DNA of 36,764 nt from VFKU01 sp964620045. Its GTDB lineage: Bacteria > Hydrogenedentota > Hydrogenedentia > Hydrogenedentales > GCA-2746185. The stretch's first letter is position 1. Each line of letters opens with the position of its first letter. The stretch spans positions 1 to 36,764 of the forward strand of contig CAZUJL010000034.1 of the NCBI GenBank assembly GCA_964620045.1, written 5' to 3'. Position numbers and translations under genes: made by a program. Shown piece by piece: positions 23,805 through 32,397 of this stretch. The notes beneath the pieces are model-generated. The model made no database searches. It was not told the DNA's origin and saw only the letters and a list, made by a program, of their open reading frames with translations.

Positions 23805-24907
23805 ACGCACGCCCGCGGCTGTGCATTGTGATTCCGTCGCTCGCGCCCGGCGGGACCGAGCGGCAAGCGCTTCATCTGATCGCGGGGCTTTCGCCGGATT
23901 TTGAGATCGACGTTGTGTGCACGCGCGAATCGGGCGCGTGGGCGAAACAGGTTGGTGCGCCAATTACGACGCTTGGAATTCAGAACGGCTGGGATCTCCG
24001 TCAGTTTGGGCGATTGACAAAACATTTTCGCGTACCAAAACCCGATATCGTGCAGACCTATCTTTCCGGCTTTGACTATTTGACCAATTTCGCCGCACGG
24101 CGCGCGCGGGTGCCGGTGATCGTATCGAGTCGCCGCGAACGGGCGACGTGGAAAAAGCGGCGACATGTGTGGTTGCAGCGGCGCGCGAACCAATATGCGA
24201 CCGCGATTGTGGCCAATTCGCATGCGGTTGCGGAATATGCGGCGGCGCAAGAGCAGGAAACCCTCGACCGGTATACGGTGATATACAACGGTGTGAGTGT
24301 GCCACCGGCGAGCAATACGGGTGCGCGTTCGGAGCTGGTGTTGCCGTCGTCGGTGCCGGTGGTGGGTATGGTGGCGAATTTTTCGGCGGACAAGGACCAC
24401 GAGTTGTTTGTCGCGATGGCCGAGCGTGTGCGCGTGCGCCGCGCGGATGCACACTTCGTGCTCGTGGGCAATGGGCCGCTGCGCGAAACGGTGCAGCGGA
24501 GCGTGATGCAGCGCGGGCTGGGCGATGCGTTTCGGTTTGCGTTGAACTGCAAAGACGCTGCGCCGCTGTATGCGGCGTTCGATGTTGCGGTGCTCACTTC
24601 GAAAACCGAAGGTCTGCCCAATACTGTGCTCGAAGCGATGGCGGCTGGACGGCCTGTGGTTGCGGCGAAGGTCGGCGGCGTGCCGGAAGTCGTCGCGCAC
24701 GGCGACACGGGTATGCTGGTGGACACGCGCAACCCCGAGGACTTCGCCGACGCCGTGCTGAATCTGATTTCGCATCCCGACGAAGCTGCACGACTTGGTG
24801 CGAATGCCGCGGCGCATGTTCGCGCGAAGTTTAGCGTGGCGTCGATGGTGGCTGCGCACCGCGAACTGTATCTCGGGCTGCTCGACCGCGCGCGCCGGAG
24901 TGCATGA
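23801..24907 (+). CDS. GT4 glycosyltransferase
   Basis: This 368-residue GT-B enzyme has the classic N-terminal loop CIVIPSLAPGGTERQALHLI, then KPDIVQTYLSGFDYLTNFAA and IVSSRRERATWKKR. The donor part has VVGMVANFSADKDHELFVAM, FVLVGNGPLRETVQRSVMQ and SKTEGLPNTVLEAMAAGRPV with the E-x7-E motif. It adds a sugar on the cytoplasmic side. It is joined to both neighbours by 4-base overlaps. Specificity is unknown. Confidence 0.85.
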   Translation: MNARPRLCIVIPSLAPGGTERQALHLIAGLSPDFEIDVVCTRESGAWAKQVGAPITTLGIQNGWDLRQFGRLTKHFRVPKPDIVQTYLSGFDYLTNFAARRARVPVIVSSRRERATWKKRRHVWLQRRANQYATAIVANSHAVAEYAAAQEQETLDRYTVIYNGVSVPPASNTGARSELVLPSSVPVVGMVANFSADKDHELFVAMAERVRVRRADAHFVLVGNGPLRETVQRSVMQRGLGDAFRFALNCKDAAPLYAAFDVAVLTSKTEGLPNTVLEAMAAGRPVVAAKVGGVPEVVAHGDTGMLVDTRNPEDFADAVLNLISHPDEAARLGANAAAHVRAKFSVASMVAAHRELYLGLLDRARRSA

Positions 24908-24909
24908 TC

Positions 24910-26802
24910 ATGTGCGGCATCTGCGGGATCGCGCACGAAGACGCGTCGCGTTCCGCGGATGTTTCGGCGCTGGACGCGATGACGCGCGCGCTGTATCACC
25001 GCGGGCCCGATGAGGGCGGCACCTGGGCGCGGCGCAATATCGGACTCGGCGCGCGCCGCTTGAGCGTGATCGACGTCGCCCACGGCCACCAGCCGATGGC
25101 CAACGAAAACGAAACCTGCGCGATCGTGTTCAACGGCGAAATTTACAATGCCGACGAGCTCCGCGCGGATCTGAAGGCCCTGGGGCACGAGTTTCGCACG
25201 CGCTGCGACACCGAGGTCGTGCTGCGCGCCTACGAGGCATGGGAAGAGGCTGCGGTACAGCGCCTCAACGGGATGTTCGCGTTCGCGGTGTGGGACGCGC
25301 GCCGCGAACGGTTGTACATCGCGCGCGATCGCGTCGGCATCAAGCCGCTCGTGTATACCGAACGCGGCGGCACGTTTGCGTTCAGTTCTGAACTCGACAG
25401 TCTTGCGCACTCGGGACTCGTGAGCGGCGCGATCAATCCTGTCGCGCTCGACGCGTACCTGACATATCTCTATGTGCCGCATCCCGACACGATTTATCAG
25501 GGCGTGCACACGTTGGGTCCCGGCGAGGCGCTGATCTGGCAGCGCGGGCGTCTGCGGCGCGAAGTGTACTGGCGTCCGCAAATGCGACCCGCGCGATCGT
25601 GGAAGCAAGGCGCGGCGACGGAAGCGTACGCGTCGTTGGTGCACGATGCTGTGCGCCGGCAACGCGTGAGCGATGTGCCATTGGGTGCGTTCTTGAGCGG
25701 CGGGATCGATTCGACTTCGGTGGTGGCTTTCCTCGCCGAGCTGGGTGGTCCGCGCGTGAAAACCTTCACGATCGGATTCGACGACACGGAAGCCGACGAA
25801 CGGCGCTACGCGCGCATGGCGGCGGAGACCTTCGGAACGGAGCACATCGAGCGCGTGGCGGAGCCGGATGCGGCCGCGCTGAGCGGCGAATTGATTTCCT
25901 ATTTCGGCGAGCCCTTCGCCGATTCCAGCGCGATTCCCACGTATATGGTGTCCAAGCTCGCGCGGGAGCATGTGACTGTCGCGCTGTCCGGCGACGGCGG
26001 CGACGAATTGTTTGCCGGCTACAGTTGGCTGCACATGACGCGCAAGGTGTCGGGGTACGCGCGCTGGCCGGGCGCGCTGCGCAGTCTGCTTGACGTGGGT
26101 CTTCGCCTCGCGCCGCGCAGTGTTTGGTGGGACAAGGTCCGCCGCTTCAGCGCGGACGCCGCGCTTCCTCCGATGGAGCGGTTCCGCCGGCGACATTCAT
26201 GTTTTACGGCAGACCAACGCGCGGACGTGTATGCCCCCGCGACGGCAGTGGCCGTGCGCGCGATGGCGGAGGATCGGTTTCGCGCACATTGGGACGAATC
26301 GAGCGGCGCGGAAGACAACGACCGCATGCTGCATCAGGACCTGCGCATGTATCTGCCCGACGACGTGCTGACGAAAGTCGATCGCATGAGCATGGCGGTG
26401 TCGCTCGAGGTGCGCGTGCCGCTACTGGATCACCGCATTGTGGAATTCGCGGCCACGCTGCCTTTTGGAATGAAGTACAATAACGGTGAGTCCAAGCGAA
26501 TCATGAAGCGCGCGCTGCGCGATAAGGTGCCCGCGGCGCTGCTCGAACAGCGCAAGCGCGGGTTCTCCGTGCCGGTGCACGGTTGGTTTCGCGACGGTCG
26601 CGCGGTGGAGTTGCTGGAAGAGTTGGCGCTCGCGCCGGGCGCGCGGGTGGCGTCCTATGTGGAGCCGAGGGCCGTGCGTGCGTTGCTGGATGCGCACCAG
26701 GCGAGCCGCGCGGACTACGGGCACCACTTGTGGGCGGTGCTGATGCTGGAGCAGTGGCTGCGATACGCCGAGCGCCTGCCGGGTGTGGCGCTGAAATTGT
26801 GA
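24910..26802 (+). CDS. asnB: asparagine synthase-like amidotransferase
   Basis: A 630-residue protein of the glutamine-hydrolysing asparagine synthase family. The N-terminal MCGICGIAHED places the catalytic cysteine at position 2. YHRGPDEGG, RLSVIDVAHGHQPMANE and IVFNGEIYNADELR complete the Ntn glutaminase domain. The synthase domain has the ATP-binding SGGIDSTS at about residue 263, and YLPDDVLTKVDRMSMAVSLE (typical of sugar-cluster AsnB). An in-frame ATG at 24904 overlaps the upstream stop, but it would bury the cysteine, so 24910 is chosen. In polysaccharide loci these enzymes are thought to amidate a sugar acid; that role here is inferred. The next gene starts 20 bases after it. Confidence 0.85.
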   Translation: MCGICGIAHEDASRSADVSALDAMTRALYHRGPDEGGTWARRNIGLGARRLSVIDVAHGHQPMANENETCAIVFNGEIYNADELRADLKALGHEFRTRCDTEVVLRAYEAWEEAAVQRLNGMFAFAVWDARRERLYIARDRVGIKPLVYTERGGTFAFSSELDSLAHSGLVSGAINPVALDAYLTYLYVPHPDTIYQGVHTLGPGEALIWQRGRLRREVYWRPQMRPARSWKQGAATEAYASLVHDAVRRQRVSDVPLGAFLSGGIDSTSVVAFLAELGGPRVKTFTIGFDDTEADERRYARMAAETFGTEHIERVAEPDAAALSGELISYFGEPFADSSAIPTYMVSKLAREHVTVALSGDGGDELFAGYSWLHMTRKVSGYARWPGALRSLLDVGLRLAPRSVWWDKVRRFSADAALPPMERFRRRHSCFTADQRADVYAPATAVAVRAMAEDRFRAHWDESSGAEDNDRMLHQDLRMYLPDDVLTKVDRMSMAVSLEVRVPLLDHRIVEFAATLPFGMKYNNGESKRIMKRALRDKVPAALLEQRKRGFSVPVHGWFRDGRAVELLEELALAPGARVASYVEPRAVRALLDAHQASRADYGHHLWAVLMLEQWLRYAERLPGVALKL

Positions 26803-26822
26803 CGAACGACGGAGGAATTCCG

Positions 26823-28265
26823 ATGCGGCAATGGATGCGGAGATGCGCGGCGCTGGTCGCGCTGCTGGTGCTTGCGGCAATCCCGGCGAGCGCGCAGGCG
26901 ATCGATGTCAGCGAACTCGAAGGCACGACGTGGTTCGGCCTGTATATGAACGGTCAGAAGGTCGGGTTCGCCAAATCCAGTGTCGATTCGATGGACGACG
27001 GCAGCATTCGCTTTTTGCAAGACGTCACTTTTCGCCTCGCAATGGTCGGTATGCAGCAGGAGATGCAGGCGCTGACGACCCGGCGCTACTCCGCCGAGGG
27101 CGCGTTGCTGTCGGTGGAGGAGACGGTCGAAGACGTCACCGGTCAAAGCCGATATGTGGCGCGCGCGACGGACCAGGGATTGGAGCTCAGCTCGACCGTG
27201 GGGAAGCGCACGACGACGACCATGTTGCCGCCGGCGCGCGAGACCCTGCACGACGCGATTAAGTCGATGGAGATGATCAAAAGCGGCCCGGCGATCGGCG
27301 ATACATTCACGTTTTATATGTTTGAGCCGATGTTCGGCAAGGAATTGGAGGCCGTCAGCGAGGTGTTGGGCACAGAGGAGCGCGTGCTCGACGGGGTGGC
27401 GACGAAGGTATACAAGGTAAAGACCGTGATGAAGCCGATGCCGATGGATTCCGTGGCTTATTTGACCGAGGCCGGTGAACTGCTGGAAGACCACGTCGGC
27501 GGCGGCATGATCACAATGCGCGTCGAGCCGGAAGAAATCGCGAAGGACGTCAAATTTCAGAACGACACCATTGTGTCGAACGCGGCGATGGTGAAGACGC
27601 CGATCAAAAAGCCGCGGACCCGCGAGACCCTGAAGCTGCGCGTGACGGGTCCGTTGACGGAAGACCACTTGTTCAACGACGCGCGCCAGACGTTCACGCG
27701 CGACGGCGACCACTGGACCTTTGAGGGCCGGCTGGCGAAGGCCCCGGCCAAGACCGTGCAGGTGCCGGTGACGACGGGCCCGGCCGCAGAATGGGTGAAA
27801 CCGACGCTGTACGTGCAGAGCGACGACGAACGTCTGGTGGAGAAGGCGCACGAGATTGTGGGCGACGAGAAGGACGCGCTGAAGGTGGTGGACAAACTTG
27901 CCACGTGGGTCTCGCAGAACATGCAGCCGACATTTTCGGCGCGCTTGTCCAATTCGCTCGAAGTGCTCGATAGTCTTGAAGGCGATTGCACGGAGCACAG
28001 CATCCTGTTTGTGGGCCTTGCGCGCGCGGCGGGTGTGCCGGCGCGGGAAGTCGCCGGGCTGATTTATGCCGATGCGCCGAAGCCGGGTTTTTATTTCCAC
28101 CAGTGGGCCACGGTGTGGGTGGGCGAGTGGATGGACGTCGACCCGACCTTTCACCAGACCTATGCCGACGCGACGCACATTAAATTGTCCGAGGGTGACC
28201 TCGTGGAGCAGGTGCGCCTGTTGCCGGTAATTGGCAAGGTGTCCATCGAAGTTGTCGGCGAGTAG
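26823..28265 (+). CDS. secreted transglutaminase-like protein
   Basis: A 480-residue protein with a signal peptide (hydrophobic residues 9-21, cleavage after ASAQA). The N-terminal half (TTWFGLYMNGQKVGFAKSSV) resembles the beta-rich domain seen before transglutaminase cores. The core has all three catalytic residues: C389 in GDCTEHS, H426 in FHQWATVWV and D440 in DVDPTFHQ. Such proteins act as proteases or peptide-crosslinkers in the periplasm; the substrate is unknown. GGAGG seven bases before the ATG supports the start. It sits between AsnB and the YdbH-like gene and probably belongs to the same envelope operon. Confidence 0.8.
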   Translation: MRQWMRRCAALVALLVLAAIPASAQAIDVSELEGTTWFGLYMNGQKVGFAKSSVDSMDDGSIRFLQDVTFRLAMVGMQQEMQALTTRRYSAEGALLSVEETVEDVTGQSRYVARATDQGLELSSTVGKRTTTTMLPPARETLHDAIKSMEMIKSGPAIGDTFTFYMFEPMFGKELEAVSEVLGTEERVLDGVATKVYKVKTVMKPMPMDSVAYLTEAGELLEDHVGGGMITMRVEPEEIAKDVKFQNDTIVSNAAMVKTPIKKPRTRETLKLRVTGPLTEDHLFNDARQTFTRDGDHWTFEGRLAKAPAKTVQVPVTTGPAAEWVKPTLYVQSDDERLVEKAHEIVGDEKDALKVVDKLATWVSQNMQPTFSARLSNSLEVLDSLEGDCTEHSILFVGLARAAGVPAREVAGLIYADAPKPGFYFHQWATVWVGEWMDVDPTFHQTYADATHIKLSEGDLVEQVRLLPVIGKVSIEVVGE

Positions 28266-28287
28266 AGGTGGACGGGGGACACGGCCG

Positions 28288-31230
28288 ATGGCCGAACCGA
28301 AACGCAAACGCAGATGGCGCTGGATCGCGGGCGGGATCGCCGCGTTAATCCTCGCACTCGTGGCGGTTTGGTATTCGGGCTATCCGCAGCGCAAGGCGGC
28401 CGAATGGGCGCTGGAACGAAACACGGGCCTGATCGCGGATGTTGCTTGGGGCGGAGAGTTCCCTGAACTGCGCATTGACCACGTGTATCTCTATGCCAAT
28501 CGTGACGCGAAGCGTCGCAAGGCGCCGCTGCTTTCCGCGTTCAACGTAAACACGCAATACTCGCTACTCGCCAGCGGCCGCAAAGTGAAGCGTGTACGCA
28601 TCGGCAAGCTCCTCGTGGATGCCGATCCGTATGCGGAGGAATTGCGCGAGCTGCCGTTGTTCAAGAAAGTCACCGCGACGGCAGATTCGAAAGTTGGCAA
28701 ATCGAGTACGACGTTCATCCCGCGCGAGATGCTGGTGGATGAACTCACCGTGCGACTGCATTCGGAAGACAGCATGTTCCTGCTGCTCGATTCGCTACAG
28801 GTCAACGCGGATCTTGCCGATCCTGCCGCGGCGCAGATTGTCGTGCAATCGAAGCCGGCGCTGTTCGTGTACACCACGCCGGATGGTGTCGATGTGCGCG
28901 TGGACGATGTGGTGGTGGATGGCCGCGGCAGTTATGTGGACGGACGCCTCGCCTGGAAACAGACCATTGCGAGCGAGGGCTTGATGCGCCTGGCATTCGA
29001 GGTATCGGGTCCGCTGACTGGTGACGCTGCGCACGTCGATGTGACCGTAGGCGAGGGTGAAGTGGCTGGGGATGGTGTGCGCGCGTTCTTGCACTCACTG
29101 AAAGCGCCGGTACAGTTTGATTCGTTTGCGATCGCCAATGCTGCGGCGCGCGTGGGGCTGGGCGAATCGGTCGTGTCCACGCTGGCGTCGGCCGCGCGCG
29201 TGTACGGCTTGCGCCTGGCGGACGCGGACGAGGCTCTGTATCCGGAAGTTGTGAGCCTCGCGCTAAATGCCGAGCACGGAGAAACCACGACGGCCACCGC
29301 CACGCTGGAATTCGCACGCGGACAAGTGGCCCGCGCGACGCTGCAGGGCACGAGTGACTCCGGCGAGATAAGGGCTGAGATTCCGGCGTGGACGCATGCC
29401 GAGATGGTGAATGCCTTGCCAGTTGCATTTCGCGAAGGCGTGGCGGGCGTGCGCTTCGACACGTTTACGACAAACGCGACGGTGCGGTGGACGCCGGAGA
29501 CCTATACGATCGACGCGCACGCGGAATCGAAAGGCGGCGGCGCGAGTGCGGAACCGATCGTGTGGGCGGTGCAGGCGTCCGGCGCGCGCGAGGGTGATGA
29601 TCAGGCCATTGAGGGCACGGCGGAAGCGCGCATTGGCGATCGCCGCGTGACGGCGTCCGCGCGATACGAAGGCGCGGACCACTATATTGCGGAGGCCGTG
29701 ATCGAGGAAGTGCAGATCGCGCCGTGGGTGGAATTGGTGGCGGGCGACGAGATGGCCGCGTCCATCAGCGGCACGATTCAGGGAAAAATTCATGCCGAAG
29801 CGAAGGGTCAGGATGCGCCGCTGCACATTCAGCCCGATCTGACGCTGAAAGCCTTTCAGTACGACACGATCAAGCTGGACGAGATTACGGCGAAAGGTTC
29901 GATGGAGTACGCGCAGTCCGAGGGGCGCTTCACGATTTCGCAGCTTCGGGCTGAGGCGCCGGACGGCATCACGGCGCTCGAACTGGCTGGATGGGAGTAC
30001 GAGACGGGCGCGGATGTTGGCGGCGGCGGCATTGTGGGTGGTGCGGACCTTGGGCTTATCGGCCAGCTCATCGATCAACCCGATTTGGTTGGCACGGCGA
30101 CGATGGAAGGAACAGTCCGGATCGTGGGCGATCGCAAGGAGATCGATTTCACTCTGAGCTCGGACTACCTCGGCCTGGGCGAACTGCTCCTGCCGTATGG
30201 ATCAAAGGCGATCGGCGAGGGGAACATCGAATACAACGCGGATGCCGACAGTCTCATTCTGCGCGGCTTCGCGGCGAAGGTGGGCGATGGCACGAACGTG
30301 CGGCTGAGCGAGTCTCGCTTCACAACCTCGCCGCTGAGCGGCGGCGGCACGCTGACACTCGAAAGCGACATGCAAGTTCTGGTCGGCATGGAAATGCTGC
30401 AGGAAGTGCAAGGAACGTTCGCGCTCGATGCGAAGTTTGGATTTGTGAATGAAGCCCTGCGCGCGGATTGGACCGGACGCATGGGCGCGGCGAAGTTGGT
30501 GTTGCCGGGTAACGTCGGATTTGCCGAGGGCGTGGCCTTCGCCGCGAACGGCACCTACCAGGCTGATGCGCTCGTCGGCTCGGGCGATATCAAGGCCGCG
30601 AAGATCTCCGCGGCGGGCGGTTCAATAAACAACGCCGAAGGCCCGGTGCTGTTCGACGGCGAACTGATGCGTGTGCAACAGGCAAAAGGCGAACTGTTCC
30701 GCGGCGAGATCCGCGCCGATATCGACATCGGCGTGTTGCAGGAGGGGATGCCGATTGTGCTGGACGGCACCTTTGAAGGCGCGGACCTGGCGATCTTTAC
30801 CGACGAAGTGAAACCTCCCGACACACAGCTCACGGGAACCGCACAAGGGCGTGTCTCCGCAGAGTATGCGAGCAATGCCCTGCACTCGTTTTCATTTGAG
30901 GCCGTATCGCCGGGAAAACTGAGCGTGAATCGCAGCCTTGTGGAAGATCTCCTGCAGACCGACAAATTCCTGTCGGGTGCCGGCGCAAACATCGCGGCGA
31001 AGGCCATGGACAAGTTGCTGGGTACCGCGCCGCAGCGCCCCTTCGATCGTGGGCAGATTAGCGCGCAATTGCAGGATGACAAGATAACCGGACTTGCCCT
31101 GCTCGAAAGCGTAAAGACGAAGGAATACAACGGGTTAAACCTGCGGATAACCCTGGACATGGACCAGTCGGCATTGGCCGAGGCGCTGAAGTTGTTACAG
31201 GAGACAAGTACTACCACCGTGGACTTTTAG
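28288..31230 (+). CDS. YdbH-like AsmA-family intermembrane bridge protein
   Basis: This 980-residue protein has a single N-terminal membrane anchor (about residues 12-29, WIAGGIAALILALVAVWYSG) and a long beta-rich periplasmic body. It ends with AsmA/YdbH-type phrases such as PGKLSVNRSLVEDLLQ and a final ITLDMDQSALAEALKLLQ. In E. coli YdbH is an inner-membrane protein that with lipoprotein YnbE spans the periplasm and carries phospholipids to the outer membrane. The following gene supports this reading: it resembles YnbE and YdbL. GGGGGA precedes the ATG at 28288; the frame is open to 28231 but has no better start. The assignment is to the family; lipid transport is inferred. Confidence 0.65.
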   Translation: MAEPKRKRRWRWIAGGIAALILALVAVWYSGYPQRKAAEWALERNTGLIADVAWGGEFPELRIDHVYLYANRDAKRRKAPLLSAFNVNTQYSLLASGRKVKRVRIGKLLVDADPYAEELRELPLFKKVTATADSKVGKSSTTFIPREMLVDELTVRLHSEDSMFLLLDSLQVNADLADPAAAQIVVQSKPALFVYTTPDGVDVRVDDVVVDGRGSYVDGRLAWKQTIASEGLMRLAFEVSGPLTGDAAHVDVTVGEGEVAGDGVRAFLHSLKAPVQFDSFAIANAAARVGLGESVVSTLASAARVYGLRLADADEALYPEVVSLALNAEHGETTTATATLEFARGQVARATLQGTSDSGEIRAEIPAWTHAEMVNALPVAFREGVAGVRFDTFTTNATVRWTPETYTIDAHAESKGGGASAEPIVWAVQASGAREGDDQAIEGTAEARIGDRRVTASARYEGADHYIAEAVIEEVQIAPWVELVAGDEMAASISGTIQGKIHAEAKGQDAPLHIQPDLTLKAFQYDTIKLDEITAKGSMEYAQSEGRFTISQLRAEAPDGITALELAGWEYETGADVGGGGIVGGADLGLIGQLIDQPDLVGTATMEGTVRIVGDRKEIDFTLSSDYLGLGELLLPYGSKAIGEGNIEYNADADSLILRGFAAKVGDGTNVRLSESRFTTSPLSGGGTLTLESDMQVLVGMEMLQEVQGTFALDAKFGFVNEALRADWTGRMGAAKLVLPGNVGFAEGVAFAANGTYQADALVGSGDIKAAKISAAGGSINNAEGPVLFDGELMRVQQAKGELFRGEIRADIDIGVLQEGMPIVLDGTFEGADLAIFTDEVKPPDTQLTGTAQGRVSAEYASNALHSFSFEAVSPGKLSVNRSLVEDLLQTDKFLSGAGANIAAKAMDKLLGTAPQRPFDRGQISAQLQDDKITGLALLESVKTKEYNGLNLRITLDMDQSALAEALKLLQETSTTTVDF

Positions 31231-31327
31231 GCTGATCTGGGGCACAATATGTAGACACTTCCGCCCGGGGGGCGGTCTGAATAGTTGCAGCGGGGGCCGC
31301 GTCTATATGCCCCAGGAGGGCCATCCC

Positions 31328-32002
31328 ATGAAACGAGTATCCCGTGCGGCAATTGCCGCCTGCATTGCGCTGTTGGCCGGATGTGTCGTGATTCCGGACA
31401 CCTTCGACGCGAACATCAACGTCACCATTCGCCACATTCAGGAACAGGCCGACAAGATTCTGGACTACGTCGGCGGCCAATCCGACACGCTGCCCGAAGT
31501 GGCGCCCGCGCCGCAGCAGAACTCGATGCTGGAGCGCGCGCTCGATGCGCTGAACCCGATCCAGACGGCCTACGCCGCCGAGGTGAAGGAAGACTCCGCG
31601 CGCGTGAAGCAGATCGCAAACAGCATGCGCGCGCGCAATGCCGAACTGGAAGCAGCGAAGAAGACCGGCGCGGTCGGCGAGAACAACCGCGGGTTTGTCG
31701 AGTTGGTGAAAGCCGACGCGATTGCGGACGCGGATCAGAAGAACGCAATCCAGCGCACGATTGCAGCGGAGAACGACGACCGCAAGGCGCTGTATCAGGA
31801 AATCGCGCGCTTGAACAGCGATCAGAACATGACCGTGAGCACAGTAGAGCGCGTGTACGCGCAGAAGCGCCTTGAACGCGCAAAGTCCGGCGAGCAGTTC
31901 CAAATGCCGCCGGCGGGCGCGGACTACGACGCGTACATGGCGAGCGCGGCCGGCAAGAAGCTCGGGTCCGCTGCGGCCGGGTCGTGGGTCACGATCCCGT
32001 AA
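31328..32002 (+). CDS. lipoprotein fusing YnbE-like and YdbL-like (DUF1318) parts
   Basis: A 224-residue lipoprotein with lipobox LLAGC (C19). Directly after it, FDANINVTIRHIQEQADKIL matches the short YnbE lipoprotein, whose IxINMNVKIEHEIxIKAD strand augments the YdbH sheet at the outer membrane. The remaining part, GAVGENNRGFVELVK, ENDDRKALYQEIARL, AQKRLERAKSGEQFQ and GSWVTIP, matches DUF1318/YdbL, a periplasmic partner. In E. coli these are two genes (ynbE, ydbL) after ydbH. Here they appear fused in the same order, 97 bases after the YdbH-like gene. AGGAGG before ATG 31328 fixes the start; an ATG at 31307 lies upstream of it. The 97-base gap holds a small CCGCC/GGCGG hairpin and nothing else clear. 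Confidence 0.65.
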   Translation: MKRVSRAAIAACIALLAGCVVIPDTFDANINVTIRHIQEQADKILDYVGGQSDTLPEVAPAPQQNSMLERALDALNPIQTAYAAEVKEDSARVKQIANSMRARNAELEAAKKTGAVGENNRGFVELVKADAIADADQKNAIQRTIAAENDDRKALYQEIARLNSDQNMTVSTVERVYAQKRLERAKSGEQFQMPPAGADYDAYMASAAGKKLGSAAAGSWVTIP

Positions 32003-32024
32003 CGGATAAATTATCGCGATACTC

Positions 32025-32062
32025 CCGCGCGCAGCGGCAACCCGCTGCGCGCGGTTCGTTTT
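32025..32062 (+). terminator. intrinsic terminator after the envelope operon
   Basis: A 13-bp perfect stem (32025-32037 paired with 32042-32054) with loop CAAC is followed by TTCGTTTT. It lies 22 bases after the lipoprotein stop, which fits an intrinsic terminator closing the long plus-strand operon. Confidence 0.85.
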
Positions 32063-32127
32063 AATGGGCCCGCTGGACGCGCCGCCCCGCCGTTTGCTAC
32101 GATCCGTGCCCTACACACGTGTTTTCC

Positions 32128-32217
<90 letters not shown>

Positions 32218-32397
32218 TTGTGTTTCTCCTCCCCTGAAGTACGTTTCTCTCAGACTCGAATAGCCACAAATGAAGGTCTATTGGGCTTCCGTGTCCTTGA
32301 TTTATTAAGTTCATCATTGAACCCTAATAAGCCGAAGCGGTAAGTTCATAGCCGCCAAGGAAGTCGGGCAGACGCGCATCCCAAGGAGGATTATCCC

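Noticed and set aside
24076..26196. 706-residue minus-strand open frame
   Set aside because: It is antisense to a GT4 and asnB; shadow of GC-rich codon use.
26715..28307. 530-residue minus-strand open frame
   Set aside because: It is antisense to the transglutaminase-like gene with a complete catalytic triad.
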